Below are positions 52,773 through 64,000 of a stretch of 64,000 nucleotides of DNA, piece by piece. The translations under genes were made by a program, and so were the position numbers. Origin of the DNA: Bombyx mori (taxonomy: Eukaryota; Arthropoda; Insecta; Lepidoptera; Bombycidae); assembly GCF_030269925.1 (NCBI RefSeq), contig NC_085108.1:4278001-4342000 (forward strand), given 5' to 3'. Below the pieces are notes generated by a model that saw only the letters and a program-made list of their open reading frames with translations, was not told the DNA's origin and ran no database searches. Position 1 is the first letter of the stretch. Every line of letters begins with the position of its first letter.

Positions 52773-52811
52773 TATATGTGTGTATACATTACACATGTAG
52801 CTGTTTTGAAG

Positions 52812-53226
52812 TCGTTGTGGCCTAACGGATAAGACGTCCGGTGCATTCGTGTTGAGCGATGCAATGGATGCAACGGTGTTCGAATCTCAGGCGGGTATCA
52901 ATTTTTCTAATGAAATACGTACTCAACAAATGTTCACGATTGATTTCCACGGTGAAGGAATAACATCGTGCAATAAAAATGAAACCCGCAAAATTATAAT
53001 TTGCGTAATTACTGGTGGGTGGGTACCACCACCCTGCCTATTTCTGCCGTGAAGCAGTAATGCGTTTCGATTTGAAGGGTGGGACAGCCGTTGTAACTAT
53101 ACTTGAGACCTAAGAACTTATATCTCAAGGTGGGTGGCGCATTTACGTTGTAGATGTCTATGGGCTCCAGTAATCACTTAACACCAGGTAGGCTGTGAGC
53201 TCGTCCACCCGTCTAAGCAATAAAAA
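52812..53226 (+). mobile_element. Bm1-type SINE, full length
   Basis: Head 'gtcgttgtggcctaacggat', B box 'gtgttcgaatc', middle, body shortened at its start, and tail 'ctaagcaataaaaat'. Confidence 0.9.
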
Positions 53227-53367
53227 TAAATAAATAAATATGCGATTACGTTAAAAAGATGTTCAAAGTAGAGCGAAATTAAGAAGAGCAGAAATGTGTA
53301 GAGCTGTGTTATACAGGGTGTGACTATATGAAAAACGGGTACTCGTTGTTGAATCAAATTGCCAAGG

Positions 53368-53531
53368 TAACTTCCCCCTGCCTATTTCTGCCGCGAAACA
53401 GTAATGAAGGGTGGGGCAGAACTGTTATCTCAAGGTAGGCGGCGGCATTTACGTTGTAGATGTCTATGGGCACGGTAACCACTCAACATCAGGTGGGCCG
53501 TGAGTTGAGTGACGTAAGCAATAAAAAAGCT
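53368..53531 (+). repeat. Bm1-type SINE body with deletions
   Basis: 'ccctgcctatttctgccgcg' to 'gtaagcaataaaaaag', missing several internal blocks. Confidence 0.8.
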
Positions 53532-53697
53532 ACCAGAGCTTTTTTATTGCACAGTCGGTAGTTTTGTAATATATTGAGACTTGAAATCCGGCTTCGCAAC
53601 TTTTATGTCCTGATATTTAAAGCTTTCGAATGAATTAAGAGCGATCCGATATTAATTAACTACAATGCATTTTGTTGAAACTGTAGAAGTCGCTGTA

Positions 53698-53795
53698 GAA
53701 GTCGTTGAGGCCTGAAGTATGTGACGCGCGGTGCATTCGTATCGAGCGATGTGATTGTACCGGTGATGTAATCCCGAAGGCAGGTACCAATTTTT
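53698..53795 (+). repeat. Decayed Bm1 head
   Basis: 'gtcgttgaggcctgaagtat' and 'cattcgtatcgagcgatgtg'. The B box is mutated (gtgatgtaatcccg). Confidence 0.7.
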
Positions 53796-54199
53796 GAAGT
53801 GAAAACTTCTTTAGAATCGTTGTGATTTCAAACCGGATGCAACGGAAAAAACGACAGGTAAGAGACACAAACAGAGGATGAAGCCAGCAAAGAATGAGAC
53901 AGAAATATACATACTATTTAATACAGCGCCATCTGTGAGATTTTTTAATACTAACGTGTGTATGAAAGCTCTTGTAGTGAATTTTAATTTAGGATTATAC
54001 GTGAAATTAAAATATCAATTCACAGAGGGCGCTACCTTACAATTATTTACTAATGACAAAATTTTACATATACTTAAGACGTTTAGGATAATTGTATTTT
54101 AATTTTGGAAGGTTTCACTTCTACCACGTGTGAATTGCACACATTTTTTATTATTTTCGAATGATATAATTAGCTTACGCACTTAATACATCCATCCAT
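53796..54199. other. No recognised feature
   Basis: Two small open frames without motifs. Confidence 0.45.
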
Positions 54200-54440
54200 C
54201 TGCCGGGAACGTGCTATGAGCTTCTTCGGACACATCATGCGGTCTCCCAGACATGAATTAGAGAAGCTCATAATTACGGGCCGAATAGAAGGCAAGCGCG
54301 CCGTGGGCATAACACCAGCCAGATGGTCAGATCTGGCAAGAGAAGCACTCGGTGGTAGTCTGTACCATGCAGTCCATGCCACCCATGACCGAACACAGTG
54401 GAAGTACGTCGCATGTGGTCGCGATCGTCAGTAGTGAGGG
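54200..54440 (+). pseudogene. RTE-type LINE RT C-terminus
   Basis: MSFFGHIMRSPRHELEKLII, TGRIEGKRAVGITPARWSDL and HAVHATHDRTQWKYV before a stop at 54434. 5'-truncated but in frame to its end, a different family from 41440. Confidence 0.75.
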
Positions 54441-54597
54441 AACGATATAGAAGAAGACTTAATACATAATATATACGAATGATTTCGGCGACTGAGGGAT
54501 ACCGTTGTGTAATAAAAGTTGAACCGTTAAAAATGATAATTGGCGTAATTTTTGGTGGTATAACGTCTTGGAAGCCCGCACGATAACGTTTTTATAT

Positions 54598-54810
54598 TAT
54601 TGCTGAGGTGGGTGGACGAGCTCACAGCCCACCTGGTGTTAAGGGGTTACTAGAGCCCATAGACATCTACAACGTAACTGCGCCACCCACCTTGAGCTAT
54701 AAGTTCTAAGGTCTCAGTATAGTTACAACGGCTACCCCACCCTTCAAACTGAATTACTGCTTCACGGCAGAAATAGGCGGGGCGCTGGTATCTACCCGCG
54801 CGGACTCACA
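54598..54810 (-). repeat. Bm1-type SINE, 5'-truncated
   Basis: 'ttgctgaggtgggtggacga' to 'cgcgcggactcacaagagg'. The 3' neighbour repeats parts of the SINE in mixed order. Confidence 0.88.
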
Positions 54811-55142
54811 AGAGGCGGACTCACCAGAAATAGGCGGGGTAACATAACCCCGTCTTTTTGTGCCGTGGAGCAGTAATGCGTTTCGGTTTGAAGGGTTTTT
54901 TGTGAGTGACGGATCACTGGCGGTCCGGAGGCTTTCCAATTTCACTAAGACAGGTGGGCAAGCAAAAGCTCAGCCCCAAGGGAGTTTGAAGGCTGGAGTA
55001 GTCGATGTATTACAAAACCGTTTTTTAGAACCCATGATTCGTGGTGGATGGTGGCATTTACATTGTCTATGTCTAGGGGCTCCGGTAAACACTTAATATC
55101 GGGTGGGCCGTGAGCTCATTCACCTGTCTGAGCAATAGAAAT
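54811..55142 (+). repeat. Mosaic of Bm1 and LINE-beta pieces
   Basis: A Bm1 body start (54840-54897), a LINE-beta piece 'gaggctttccaatttcacta' (54930-54985), then a Bm1 tail ('ggcatttacattgtctatgt' to 'tgagcaatag'). Confidence 0.7.
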
Positions 55143-55298
55143 GATAAAGCTCTAGTATTAAGTGATCATCGAGTCAACGATCAACCCATTTTGAATCATC
55201 AGGTTGAAACTCTCGATTGTGCTAACGACTCTACCACCCTACGGAATGCGTGCGGCAGTAATGGCGATACGAATCCTTTTACCCTTCAATCAAATTTA

Positions 55299-55320
55299 TA
55301 CATAATAATAATAATAATAG
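55299..55320. repeat. (AAT)n microsatellite
   Basis: Six to seven ATA/AAT units. Confidence 0.9.
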
Positions 55321-55339
55321 AAGCTTTAATGATAATCTA

Positions 55340-55450
55340 TTTTTAATTGCCTTTGTAGGCAGACGAGCGTACGGCCCAACTGATGGTAAGTGGTTACCGT
55401 CGCCCATGGACTTCAGCAATGCCAGGAGCAGAGCCAAGCCGCTGCCTACC
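55340..55450 (-). repeat. LINE-gamma tail
   Basis: 'cctttgtaggcagacgagcg' to 'caagccgctgcctaccta'. Confidence 0.85.
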
Positions 55451-55527
55451 TACTAATCTCTTTGAAGACTTATAGAGCCTATTTTCGATGTGAACTTAGT
55501 CGAAACGATTTTTGGGTAATAATCAAT

Positions 55528-55905
55528 TCAGGGTAGTACCATTTCTTCTGTTAATGTTGCCAAAAAATACACTATTCAACAATGGCCCTAATAGTTTAAG
55601 CGCATTCCTAATATCTCTACAGTTTGAAGTATAAGTCGAAATAGATATTGGTAACAATCCATTCAGGGTAGTACCATTGCTTCTGTTAATGTTGCCAAAA
55701 AATACACTATTCAACAATGGCCCTAATAGTTTAAGCGCATTTCTAATATCTCTACACTTTGAATTTTAAGTCGAAATAATTATTGGTAACATTCAATTCA
55801 GAGTAGTACCACTACTTCTGTTAATGTTGCCAAAAAATACACTATTCAACAATGGCCCTAATAGTTTAAGCGCATTCCTAATATATCTACAGTTTGAAGT
55901 TCAAC
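55528..55905 (+). repeat. 135-bp tandem repeat, 2.8 units
   Basis: 'gttgccaaaaaatacactat' and 'cctaatagtttaagcgcatt' recur three times at 134-135 base spacing with a few percent divergence. On the minus strand one frame stays open across almost two units. Confidence 0.92.
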
Positions 55906-57271
55906 TACGTATTTTTTCATTTGCTCACTGTCCAAGGTCGTCTCATGATTATAGTATTGGACACTTCCTTGACGTTCAAATGTGTTAGTTAAGTAATGTA
56001 TTTTAGTTCGAATAAAAACGCTCACCTGTTTTTAAGTTTAAATCCTGAGCTTTAAAGAAGCCGTCGTGCTTTGGACACATAAAAACACAGGACACACAGT
56101 GCTTGCACACTAAAACCACATTTCGTTGGGCACAAGAAGAATAAACATAATCAGTGTCAGTTTTTTGTTTTGTATACGGAAAAACCGAACTAGAGATTTT
56201 GTTATGAGACGTTTTTGGGTTCGTTTTTTTTTTCGATAGCGTTCGTTTTGGCTCGCATAGCGACCACGCGTTCTGACGTCGGATTTGTACTGGTTAAGTT
56301 GAGGAGTGTGCGCGGGCGCAAACTGCCCGTACCTGTCGACGTTAGTTCACGAACAAAATGACCTAAGCACGCAGTAACATGCAAACAAGTTACGCCTCTA
56401 TCTCTCGGCGTGAGAGGCGGTTTTGGTCTACAGATGATTATTAAAATATCGGAATATGTTGTGCTCGTCAGAACTGAAAAGGCTTTAGTGTATTGTGTTC
56501 GGTAAAGGATAAACGATTTTGTTGTTTCGTATTTATGGTCGATTTATTTGTTTATTGAGTAAATTATTTTAAACTTATTATTGGAATACTGAAGGATACG
56601 AAACTCAAAAGGCGTGAGTAAACAAATTAGGGCATAGAAAAATAGCTTATGCGTTTCGAGAAATAGGGTTAGTTTTCGTTCACCTTAACATTGTTTGCGA
56701 GTCGAATCTATTAAAATATTATTGGAATAACCGATACCTTGGTTTCTACACATTATTTGGCTTGGTATGTTTATCTGTTAGTCACAATATTACAGATAAG
56801 TAAGTATTTGTTGTAACACAGGTAAGTAAACTTTAAAGTGTAACAATTGATTTGCAATTGTAATGTAATTAAAATTGGCCGCTTTATTGCTTAGAACTAT
56901 TTCTTCCAGGCAGCCCGGAAAGGGGCAATTGCACAGGATAAATAATATTTTAAAATTAATTTGAAGTAATAATAAAAAAAAACAATTAGCGATGAAGAAA
57001 TATATCGTGTAATCGTAAAAATCAATCTAAATGCATCAAGGACTATGACAAGGACATTCTAGGACAAAGAAAAGGACATTCTAACCGGTATGGTATTAAC
57101 TCGGATCAGTTCGCTACTTAAGACTTTTTTCTTAAAGTTAAACTACATATTATTTACGAGTATATGTTATTGTTATTATTTTGCGGATCCGTGTTTGAGA
57201 TCTCAGTTGGGCGATCATCTAAAAATGCAATTGAGCTTTAAAGTTCACACGTACTAAGCTCAGACGGGAGG
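55906..57271. other. No assigned gene; GC-richer patch at 56230-56400
   Basis: The patch is repeat-free and on the minus strand contains GTCGACAG|GTACGG, a possible donor. It is a second, weaker candidate for an upstream ZP-gene exon. The rest is AT-rich. Confidence 0.35.
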
Positions 57272-57372
57272 GTGGGATTGGCTAACAGCTACCCGAGCGC
57301 CTCCGAAGGAGATTTAACAACTCAAAGGCAGCTGCTTCACGAACGCATCTACTACCGGATCAGAATCGCGAT
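57272..57372 (-). repeat. LINE-beta fragment
   Basis: 'ggtgggattggctaacagct' to 'tactaccggatcagaatcgc', inverted relative to the next copy. Confidence 0.8.
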
Positions 57373-57374
57373 CA

Positions 57375-57740
57375 TCACGTCCTTACAGATCCATCAGATC
57401 CAATAACCTTTGCATTAGACGCCTTCAGCTCTAACACTAGGAGCAGGCTTAGGGACCCCGGTAACTGTACTCGTCGAACTCGACAAAGAGGTCGACGTGC
57501 AACCTAACCCATGCATCAGCCCGCTGAGTTTCTCGCCGGATCTTCTCAGCGGGTCGCGATTCCGATCCGGTAGTAGATTCATTCGCGAAGCAGCCGCTCT
57601 TGAGTTGTTAGGTCTCCTTCGGAGGCACTCGGGCGGTTGTTAGCAAATCCCATCCCTCCTGGCTGAGCCTTTGCTCGCCCACCTGTCCTGGTGAAACTGG
57701 AAAGGCCTACGAGCCAACAGTAATCTTTCAATCCTAAAAA
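57375..57740 (+). repeat. LINE-beta 3' region
   Basis: 'catcacgtccttacagatcc' to 'caatcctaaaaaaa'. The most complete copy; used as the reference for the others. Confidence 0.88.
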
Positions 57741-59669
57741 AAATCGCGATCGTCTGAGGAAGCTTTCATTAGACAATCGCTAAAAAGCCGCGTGCTTTTG
57801 AAATTTTACTCCATGCAATAACTAGCTAGCTATACTGAACTTATTTTAGTTTTAATGATTTTGTTATGCATACGTTTGAGTTGTGATAATGAAAACTAAT
57901 TTTAAGCTATAACGTCATTCTTTCAAACTAGACTTATATACAGTTTTTTTGGTGGCACCAAACTGATATGAGCTTGTGATATTTATAGGTCACTTAAGAC
58001 CGTGTGGGTAGTGACCATTGTCTGTTTATCTACAACAACAACAGAGTGGTGTAGCAACAAAATGTACAACAAACAATATTCAGATTCGTTTTAATTTCGA
58101 ACGAATCCGCAGGATGAGTCTAGTGGAACGCAGAAAACGGAGATGATGTCAGCATAGGGTTTATCATCGATTGTGGCTAACGGAATGTCTTGAGGTTTTT
58201 TTTGTAACCTTCGAAGGTTGAGCATACGTCCCGATCGATGGTGAGTTGTCGCCGTTTTCTCAAATCAATAAAACATCAAATAAAATGCATGTGGCTACAC
58301 AATTGGTATTCGTATGCAATTTGTGGTTGCCTCAGCGTTTATTAGCCCCAAATGACGTCATTTGGAATTTTAATTTTAGAGGGTGCCTTATTAGGGGCAG
58401 CGTTGGAAGACTACAAGAGTTTATTGTGGAACACTCTAGGCTATTCGTCCCTATCTGCCGTCGAGTGTTCAAGTTGTTCTCCTAATTACCGTCATCCGTT
58501 CTGGTAATGTGTGTGGCCAGAGTATTCCAAAAGTTCCGTTTTGGAGTTGTTGGAGGATCGAATCGTTGGTGCGACGTGTTATCCAATTTTTGTTACTTCG
58601 GCTTGTGGAAATGGTTAGATTATATATTTTTCCTGAATTAGAATGATTTCCTACAAAATAAATAAAAAATTCAGCCACGCTCGAGAATGTCGAGATGAAG
58701 TTTTTTTTTTACAACTTTTCCGCCCTCCCCTTTCTTTAAGTCACTCTCAAATTGTCAGATTAGTGGAATATAAGACTTTTTAGCATGTAATTAACTCACC
58801 CTACCTTAATCTGACGCGCTCGAGATTTTCTGATGATCGATTTTTTTTACTAATCTGATCCTTTATCCTTGACCTTGATCCTTTATCCTTTATCCTGTAT
58901 ATTAATCTGCCGCGCTGTAGTAAATCCCGAAATCCCCGCTTGGGCTCCCCTACTACAAGCAACCCCTAGCATCTGCAAGTAGATGCGAGCAGATGTAATT
59001 TGCGATAAACGATCGAAGCGATTCTCATTTAAGATCCTCCAAAACCTAAGGTTTTAAAACATCAATGCATTGTCCTTGGATTCGTCTTGAGTCTTTCTTG
59101 AAACTCGTTTGAAAACAAAACAAAAAAAAAACTCATGCAAGCTACGACTTGTTTGTGGTCTGCCTTCGATGCCAATTTGGTTTGATTGAAAAACTAAAGC
59201 GCACGCAACATCGATCTTTATGCCAACGGAATAAAGCACATATCGTTTCGGTAACTGACAGATGTTATAATTTGTTTTGTCTTAAAAACGCTGTCATACA
59301 ATATCGATCCTTATGTACCTGAAGCTTAAAAACGAAATTCGTATTCTTATTTATTGTTAAGCCACAAGATGTATAATATATTTAATTATAACAATACACA
59401 CACACGCATTGGGTTATTTTGGCGACTTGAATAATCTAATTCCAAACGAGAATATGTCTTTCAGCGAAGAACGTAAAGTTGGAATTTGTTAATAGTTGTG
59501 CTTATTAGTTACGTCCTTTTGGAAATATTTAACCGAAACCTGATTCTTAGCAAAAAGGCTTTTGTGCAGCGGAGTCGCTCGCGTGTCTTGAGATGAGCTC
59601 TTACAATATTAAAAGTAAATTGTAAGGGGAATTGAGGTGTGAGGTCATTGACCTAACCATACAGGCTAC
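57741..59669. other. No recognised gene; small repeats
   Basis: 58318-58395 is a diverged partner of 28340-28415. 58865-58910 has short TTTATCC repeats. Open frames at 58246, 58469 and 59054 lack motifs. Confidence 0.4.
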
Positions 59670-59858
59670 TAATCCACCTATTTCTGCCACAAGGCATTCA
59701 TTTATTCCAGTTTGGTGAAGGAAATAACTGTTCAACAATAACTTCGACTTAACATCTCAAGGCTGGTAACGGAATTTATATAGTCACTTGAAGATTATGG
59801 AAATCATTTAATAATAGGTGGGTTGTGAGCATATCAACTCATAGCGAACGATAAAAAA
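59670..59858 (+). repeat. Old Bm1-type SINE
   Basis: 'cacctatttctgccacaagg', 'catctcaaggctggtaacgg' and 'taggtgggttgtgagc' keep the family order. Confidence 0.65.
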
Positions 59859-59917
59859 GTGTGACCCTGTACAGAAAGTTTCAAAAAAGTGCATAGCACA
59901 GTTGCTGTTACACAGTT

Positions 59918-60160
59918 ACTGGTGGTAGGATCTCTTGTGAGTCCGCACGGGCAGGTACAACCACCCTGCCTATTTCTGCCGTGAAGCAGTAATGCGTTTC
60001 GGTTTGAAGGGCGGGGCAGCCGATGTAACTATACTGAGACCTTAGAGCTTATCTCAAGGTGGGTGGCGCATTTACGTCGTAAATATCTATGGGCTCCAGT
60101 AACCACTTAACACTAGGTGGGCTGTGAGATCATCCACCCATCAAGGCAATAAAACAAAAG
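59918..60160 (+). repeat. Bm1-type SINE, 5'-truncated
   Basis: 'actggtggtaggatctcttg' to 'caaggcaataaaacaaaa'. Confidence 0.92.
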
Positions 60161-60439
60161 AGTCGCGCGTTGATGTCTTTTATTCCAGAATTATCTCAAG
60201 TTCATTCGAGAGATAAATTTGATACTTTAACACAGTAGTCAAGTAAAGTTTGATCATAAACGATGATAAATATAATCCGCGTATTCATTGAAATTATCGA
60301 AATTGCAAATTAAAAGGAAAGGATTTTATTGGGTATTGAAGAAATCGCCGGGTTTCTGTCGACTCGTTGGGGACGGTAGCAATTAAACCAAGCGTCACTT
60401 AACAACCAGTATTGGAGCCTCAGATGATATAAATAAATA
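60161..60439. other. No recognised feature
   Basis: Short spacer. Confidence 0.5.
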
Positions 60440-61105
60440 AATATTTACTAACAATCACGTCACGTTAACTGGTCCCGTGCTAAGTTCGTAAAGAACTTGT
60501 GTTACAGGTACCAGATAACGGAAATAAATGTAAGATTTTTATTATACCCACACGTATATCTATATATTAATTTTTTTAAGAAAATCGCGCGGACGGAGGA
60601 GTATGAAATTTTCCACACTTATAGAGAATGTAGAGAAGAAGTGCACAATGCTAATTTTTTTTTTAAATAATGCATAAAAGATACATTAAATCACTAAAGA
60701 AAACATTACACACACTACCATGTATTTGACACACACACACACATACTCTTTGTTAATTATCAAAATTTTGTTATTGCTTAAAGTCTGTAGTCAAATTGAG
60801 AATAGGTTAGTATTGTTTATCTTTAATATTACGAGTATTTGTCTATAGTGTAGTCTTGGCAAAATCTGTAACAATAGGACCATAATAATGTTGAAACTTA
60901 TAAATTCAATTCATTATAGTCGAATTTCGACTACTGCGGGACTACTAGTATAATATACATCCATAACCCTGGAACTCAATTCTGAGCCCTGGAAAAGACA
61001 TTTTATAATAATATTTATCATATAAATATCTTCTCTGGGCATGATTCGAACCCGTGACCCCCTTGTGTAGTGACCATGTCACTTACCGCTACACCAGACG
61101 GCCGT
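60440..61105 (-). mobile_element. SINE H split by a Helitron A
   Basis: Body 'ggtaccagataacggaaata' at 60510 matches 25447-25560. After the Helitron the tRNA-like head resumes with 'gattcgaacccgtgaccccc' (61043-61062) and the A box ('accgctacacca'). Confidence 0.85.
60559..60948 (+). mobile_element. Helitron A nested in SINE H
   Basis: TCTATATATTAATTTTTTTA to CTAG (60945-60948), between A and T. A few blocks shorter and more diverged than the 31010 copy. Confidence 0.88.
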
Positions 61106-61503
61106 TAAATAGATATAGAATAGATATAGAATTAAATTGAGCAAGTGTTGACAAAGATCTCGGTCACTCGCACAAAAACTCGCCTTCATGACGCCACATC
61201 CCTCCCAGGAAACATCTCATTGAGTTAGCACTGGCGTGCAGATTCATTATTCGGATCTTTTGCGAGGCCTGTAGGACCACTTTCTCTCTGTCTGCTGGTT
61301 CTTCCTCACCGATCTCCATAGCCAACAGGCAGAAGACCCAAAAAATTAAGAAGCCAGTATTCTATTCCAGCTATCGACATGATCGAGTGTCGCCATCTAC
61401 CGTCGTTGCTTCTTCACTATTTTAGTTTGTGCCCTTTGTTGATAGATGTCGCTAAATTAATTCGCTCGGGATTATTAATTTGAAACTGATGAAACCTCGT
61501 TTA
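61106..61503. other. No recognised feature
   Basis: Repeat-free and less AT-rich, but no exon with consistent phase could be defined. Confidence 0.4.
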
Positions 61504-61770
61504 ACTGGTGGTAGGACCTCTTGTGAGTCCGCGCGGATAGGTACCACCTATCCACTACCTAAAAAGCTGTGCACTACCACCACCCTGCCTATTTCTGCCG
61601 TGAAGCAGTTTGAAGGATGGGGCAACCGTTGTAACTATACTGAGACCTTAGAACTTATATCTCAAGGTGGGTGGCGCATTTACGTTGTAGATGTCTATAG
61701 GCTCCAGTGACCACTTAACACCAGGTGGGCTGTGAGCTCGCCCACCCTACTAAGCAATTAAAAAAAAAAC
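61504..61770 (+). repeat. Bm1-type SINE with local rearrangement
   Basis: 'actggtggtaggacctcttg' to 'ctaagcaattaaaaaaaa', with about 30 extra bases after 'ggataggtaccacctatcc'. Confidence 0.9.
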
Positions 61771-62179
61771 TTTATAATTTTGGATGGGACCGCGCTTCCG
61801 TCGTGTCGTACGATTTATATAATTTATATGCGAGTTCATCGTATTGCTTCATTGTAGCGAGTTAGCATATACACCAGTTTTTGTCTGATGTAAACATAAA
61901 AAGCCTTCAAAACTAACTGAGTGTTTTTTGTAGAAACAATCAGAGAGACACGAAATTCAGTGATTTCTGCTTAAGCTTTGTTTAAGTGGTGCTGCCAATC
62001 CGGCTTACTTGTATTACAGAGACTATCTATGTCTTCCAGGAAGTGAGACGGTCCTGGATGATGGATACAGTCGAGAGTTCCAGATCTTCGCTCCGATTGA
62101 GTGGAGTGAGTTCCTCGGTTTTTACATAGTAATAAAAACGGTTGATAGCCACCGTTAAGGAGCGAATCACAGCGTTGAA
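61771..62179. other. No recognised feature
   Basis: Nothing recognisable. Confidence 0.45.
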
Positions 62180-62345
62180 CGCGTTGACTGGATTTTTGGT
62201 GCAATAATTAGCGCCCTGATTGTTGCGCTGGGGGTCGTGGGTTCGATTCCCACAACGGGCCAACATTCGTGTGATGAACAAGTTTGTTTGCTTTTTGTCT
62301 GGGTGTTTATTCTCTGTATATTATGTCAGTCTCTGGTGTCTATTA
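62180..62345 (+). mobile_element. SINE I, tRNA-derived
   Basis: A B box 'ggttcgattcc' (62240-62250) inside 'gtcgtgggttcgattcccac', followed by 'gtctgggtgtttattctctg', a body common in moth and butterfly SINEs. No acceptor stem, so it is not a tRNA gene. Confidence 0.75.
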
Positions 62346-62656
62346 CAAAGGGAATCCTTAATTGAGGCCGCACGACCGTGCGTGATTTGTTCCCATGTAT
62401 ATATTTGATGAGAATGTTTTCGTACACTTTCGACCAACTGATATTTGGATACCTCGGCTAGTACCAGAAAATAGGGTGGTAATTGGATAAAGCCTGACTG
62501 GCTCGGTGGATTCAAACAGATGCAGAGATCATAGCCCTATTCGTTGGTCCCGCCAGGTGGAGAACAATCTGGAAAAAGTGGTCTCCGAAGCTATTTGCAT
62601 TAGTGATCGAGCTTTCTACATCATCACTGGTGTTGCGTAGAGTTTATGATACTTAG
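62346..62656. other. No recognised feature
   Basis: Nothing recognisable. Confidence 0.45.
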
Positions 62657-62852
62657 CAACCCACTGAGTTTCTCGCCGGATCTTCTCAGGGGGTCGCGTT
62701 TCCGATCCGGTGGTAGATTCTGCGAAGCACTGCTCTTGCTAGGGTTCGTGTTAACAACACTCCGGTTTGAGCCCCGTGAGCTCATCTACACAGGTTAGGG
62801 CGAAGCTGAAATAGCCTCTCAAGGCTATCACCAGAGGTAGGAAAAAAAAACT
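62657..62852 (+). repeat. LINE-alpha 3' region
   Basis: 'caacccactgagtttctcgc' to 'aggtaggaaaaaaaaa'. Confidence 0.9.
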
Positions 62853-63714
62853 TAGTATTGATGAGAACGATGTGACTTTGGCCCATTTTCAATACGTATG
62901 GGCCTTATATGCATTTAGTACACCTACTTGAAATAATGGATTTACGATTTTAATAAATCACGATGACATTCAAAATGAGGACCATTCAAAGAAATAAAAA
63001 GCTGTGCATTTATAAAAATAATTTATTATCAAAAAAAAAACATTTGTATAAAAGTTACATCTAAAAATAAATAGCTCTACAAACGTACAGACCAAAATGT
63101 ATTAAATGTATTTGTATATCTTAACTTCATTAATTTATTTTTCTCCTAGAACTGTAAATCTGTGAGATCCAATTACTATTTAAAACTCATAGAGCTTTCA
63201 TTATGATATTAGCACTAAAAATCAAAATGACAATTCTAAGGCTTTCTAATTCTGAGGTCGAAATTTCATAAATGTGAAATAGAGTATATTGGATTGGGAA
63301 TGAATTGGTTTTTTCCATAGACAAACAGACAAACGTTCGAGCAGTAAGTGATCCTACTTCATTATCTGATGACTGACAGACACCACATCCAAAACATGGG
63401 TAATTTAAAAACCAGGGCAGATTTTATGATAAAATAAATGAAATTTTAACTGACCGCGTTTTCTGGGTCACTTAAACTGGAATAATATATTAATTAATTT
63501 AACTATTTACACAATACCACAAGTTTTGCTTGCTTTTATTTACACTTTAAAAAATTCAAGAAGAGATAACTATCACGTCATGCTTTGTTAGAAATAGACA
63601 AGCCCGATGTAACGACCCATTCGAGCTGGGGTTTAGACTTATTTTTGTTTGAATTAAATTTTATTTACTTCGTCAAAATTACTTGGTCGTAATTATTTAT
63701 TTAATCTATATAGA
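62853..63714. other. No recognised feature
   Basis: AT-rich, no motif. Confidence 0.5.
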
Positions 63715-64000
63715 ACAATTTCGTTTGCTTGCTCTAAGTAACTTGCTTGCTCTAAACTGCTTGCTTATTTAAATAGCTTGTTGGATTTAAAGAGCTTGCT
63801 TGATTTAAATTGCTTGCTTATTTAAGTTGTTTGCCTATTTAAATAGCTTGTTGGATTTAAAGAGCTTGCTTGATTTAAATTGCTTGCTTATTTAAGTTGT
63901 TTGCCTATTTAAATAGCTTGTTGGATTTAAAGAGCTTGCTTGATTTAAATTGCTTGCTTATTTAAGTTGTTTGCCTATTTAAATAGCTTGTTGGATTTAA
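63715..64000 (+). repeat. 70-bp higher-order tandem repeat, open at window end
   Basis: 'aaatagcttgttggatttaa' starts at 63771, 63841, 63911 and 63981, exactly 70 apart. Each 70-mer is four related 17-18 base units ('gcttgcttgatttaaatt'). Irregular units at 63720-63770 form the edge. Confidence 0.95.

Noticed and set aside
61180..61390. Signal-peptide exon on the minus strand (MSIAGIEYWLLNFLGLLPVG) with a GTGAGG donor
   Set aside because: One short frame with a possible donor is easily chance. No phase-compatible partner exon was found.
62180..62262. tRNA gene with GGTTCGATTCC
   Set aside because: Only the T-arm is convincing. It continues into a SINE body, and no acceptor stem forms.
63715..64000. 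CRISPR-like array
   Set aside because: Tandem satellite monomers with no unique spacers in a eukaryotic context.

Overview
The window reads as lepidopteran nuclear DNA, almost certainly silkworm (Bombyx mori or a close relative). The evidence is dozens of copies of a Bm1-type tRNA-derived SINE, a Dong/R4-like LINE set between TAA repeats, Lep1-type Helitrons (TC...hairpin...CTAG) and a copia element with the initiator-tRNA primer site. Family names are recalled, not searched. Greek and letter labels are mine: LINE-alpha (tail with 'tctcagtgggtcgcg'), LINE-beta (a relative with 'tctcagcgggtcgcg'), LINE-gamma (CR1/Jockey-like C-terminus and 'gggcgacggtaaccactcacc' tail), LINE-delta (ends in CT repeats), retroposon G, SINE H, SINE I, Helitrons A-D.

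Only one host gene is supported. Three minus-strand exons at 7271-7197, 3759-3606 and 1220-1079 have good splice sites and matching phases. They encode a signal peptide followed by the start of a zona pellucida (ZP) domain. The gene leaves the window on the left. Its first exon must lie to the right, because an acceptor sits 8 nt before the ATG. Every coding exon is hemmed in by transposons, and one SINE abuts the 5' splice site exactly, with a target duplication that includes the splice-site sequence.

The rest is transposon landscape. 1-9 kb: the ZP exons, Bm1 copies, Helitrons A, B and C, and a tandem pair of retroposon G. 8.9-14.8 kb: two hAT-like elements; the second contains a copia element with an open gag-integrase frame that stops inside reverse transcriptase, at a copy of antisense initiator tRNA-Met. 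15-25 kb: a Harbinger-like element with TTA duplication, its inverted relative, several inverted-repeat elements and nested SINEs. 25-46 kb: Bm1, LINE tails, Dong, RTE-type fragments, Helitrons, and two more G copies with clear target duplications. 46.5-49.8 kb: a gypsy-like element with two LTRs and a 4-bp duplication that keeps Gag and protease but has lost most of pol. 49.9-52.8 kb: two elements with very long inverted repeats, one a dead IS630/mariner relative. 52.8-64 kb: more SINE and LINE fragments, a 135-bp tandem repeat, and a 70-bp higher-order satellite running off the right end.

I see no CRISPR array, operon, riboswitch or intact tRNA/rRNA gene. Interspersed repeat boundaries are approximate to a few bases unless a target duplication or terminal motif fixes them.
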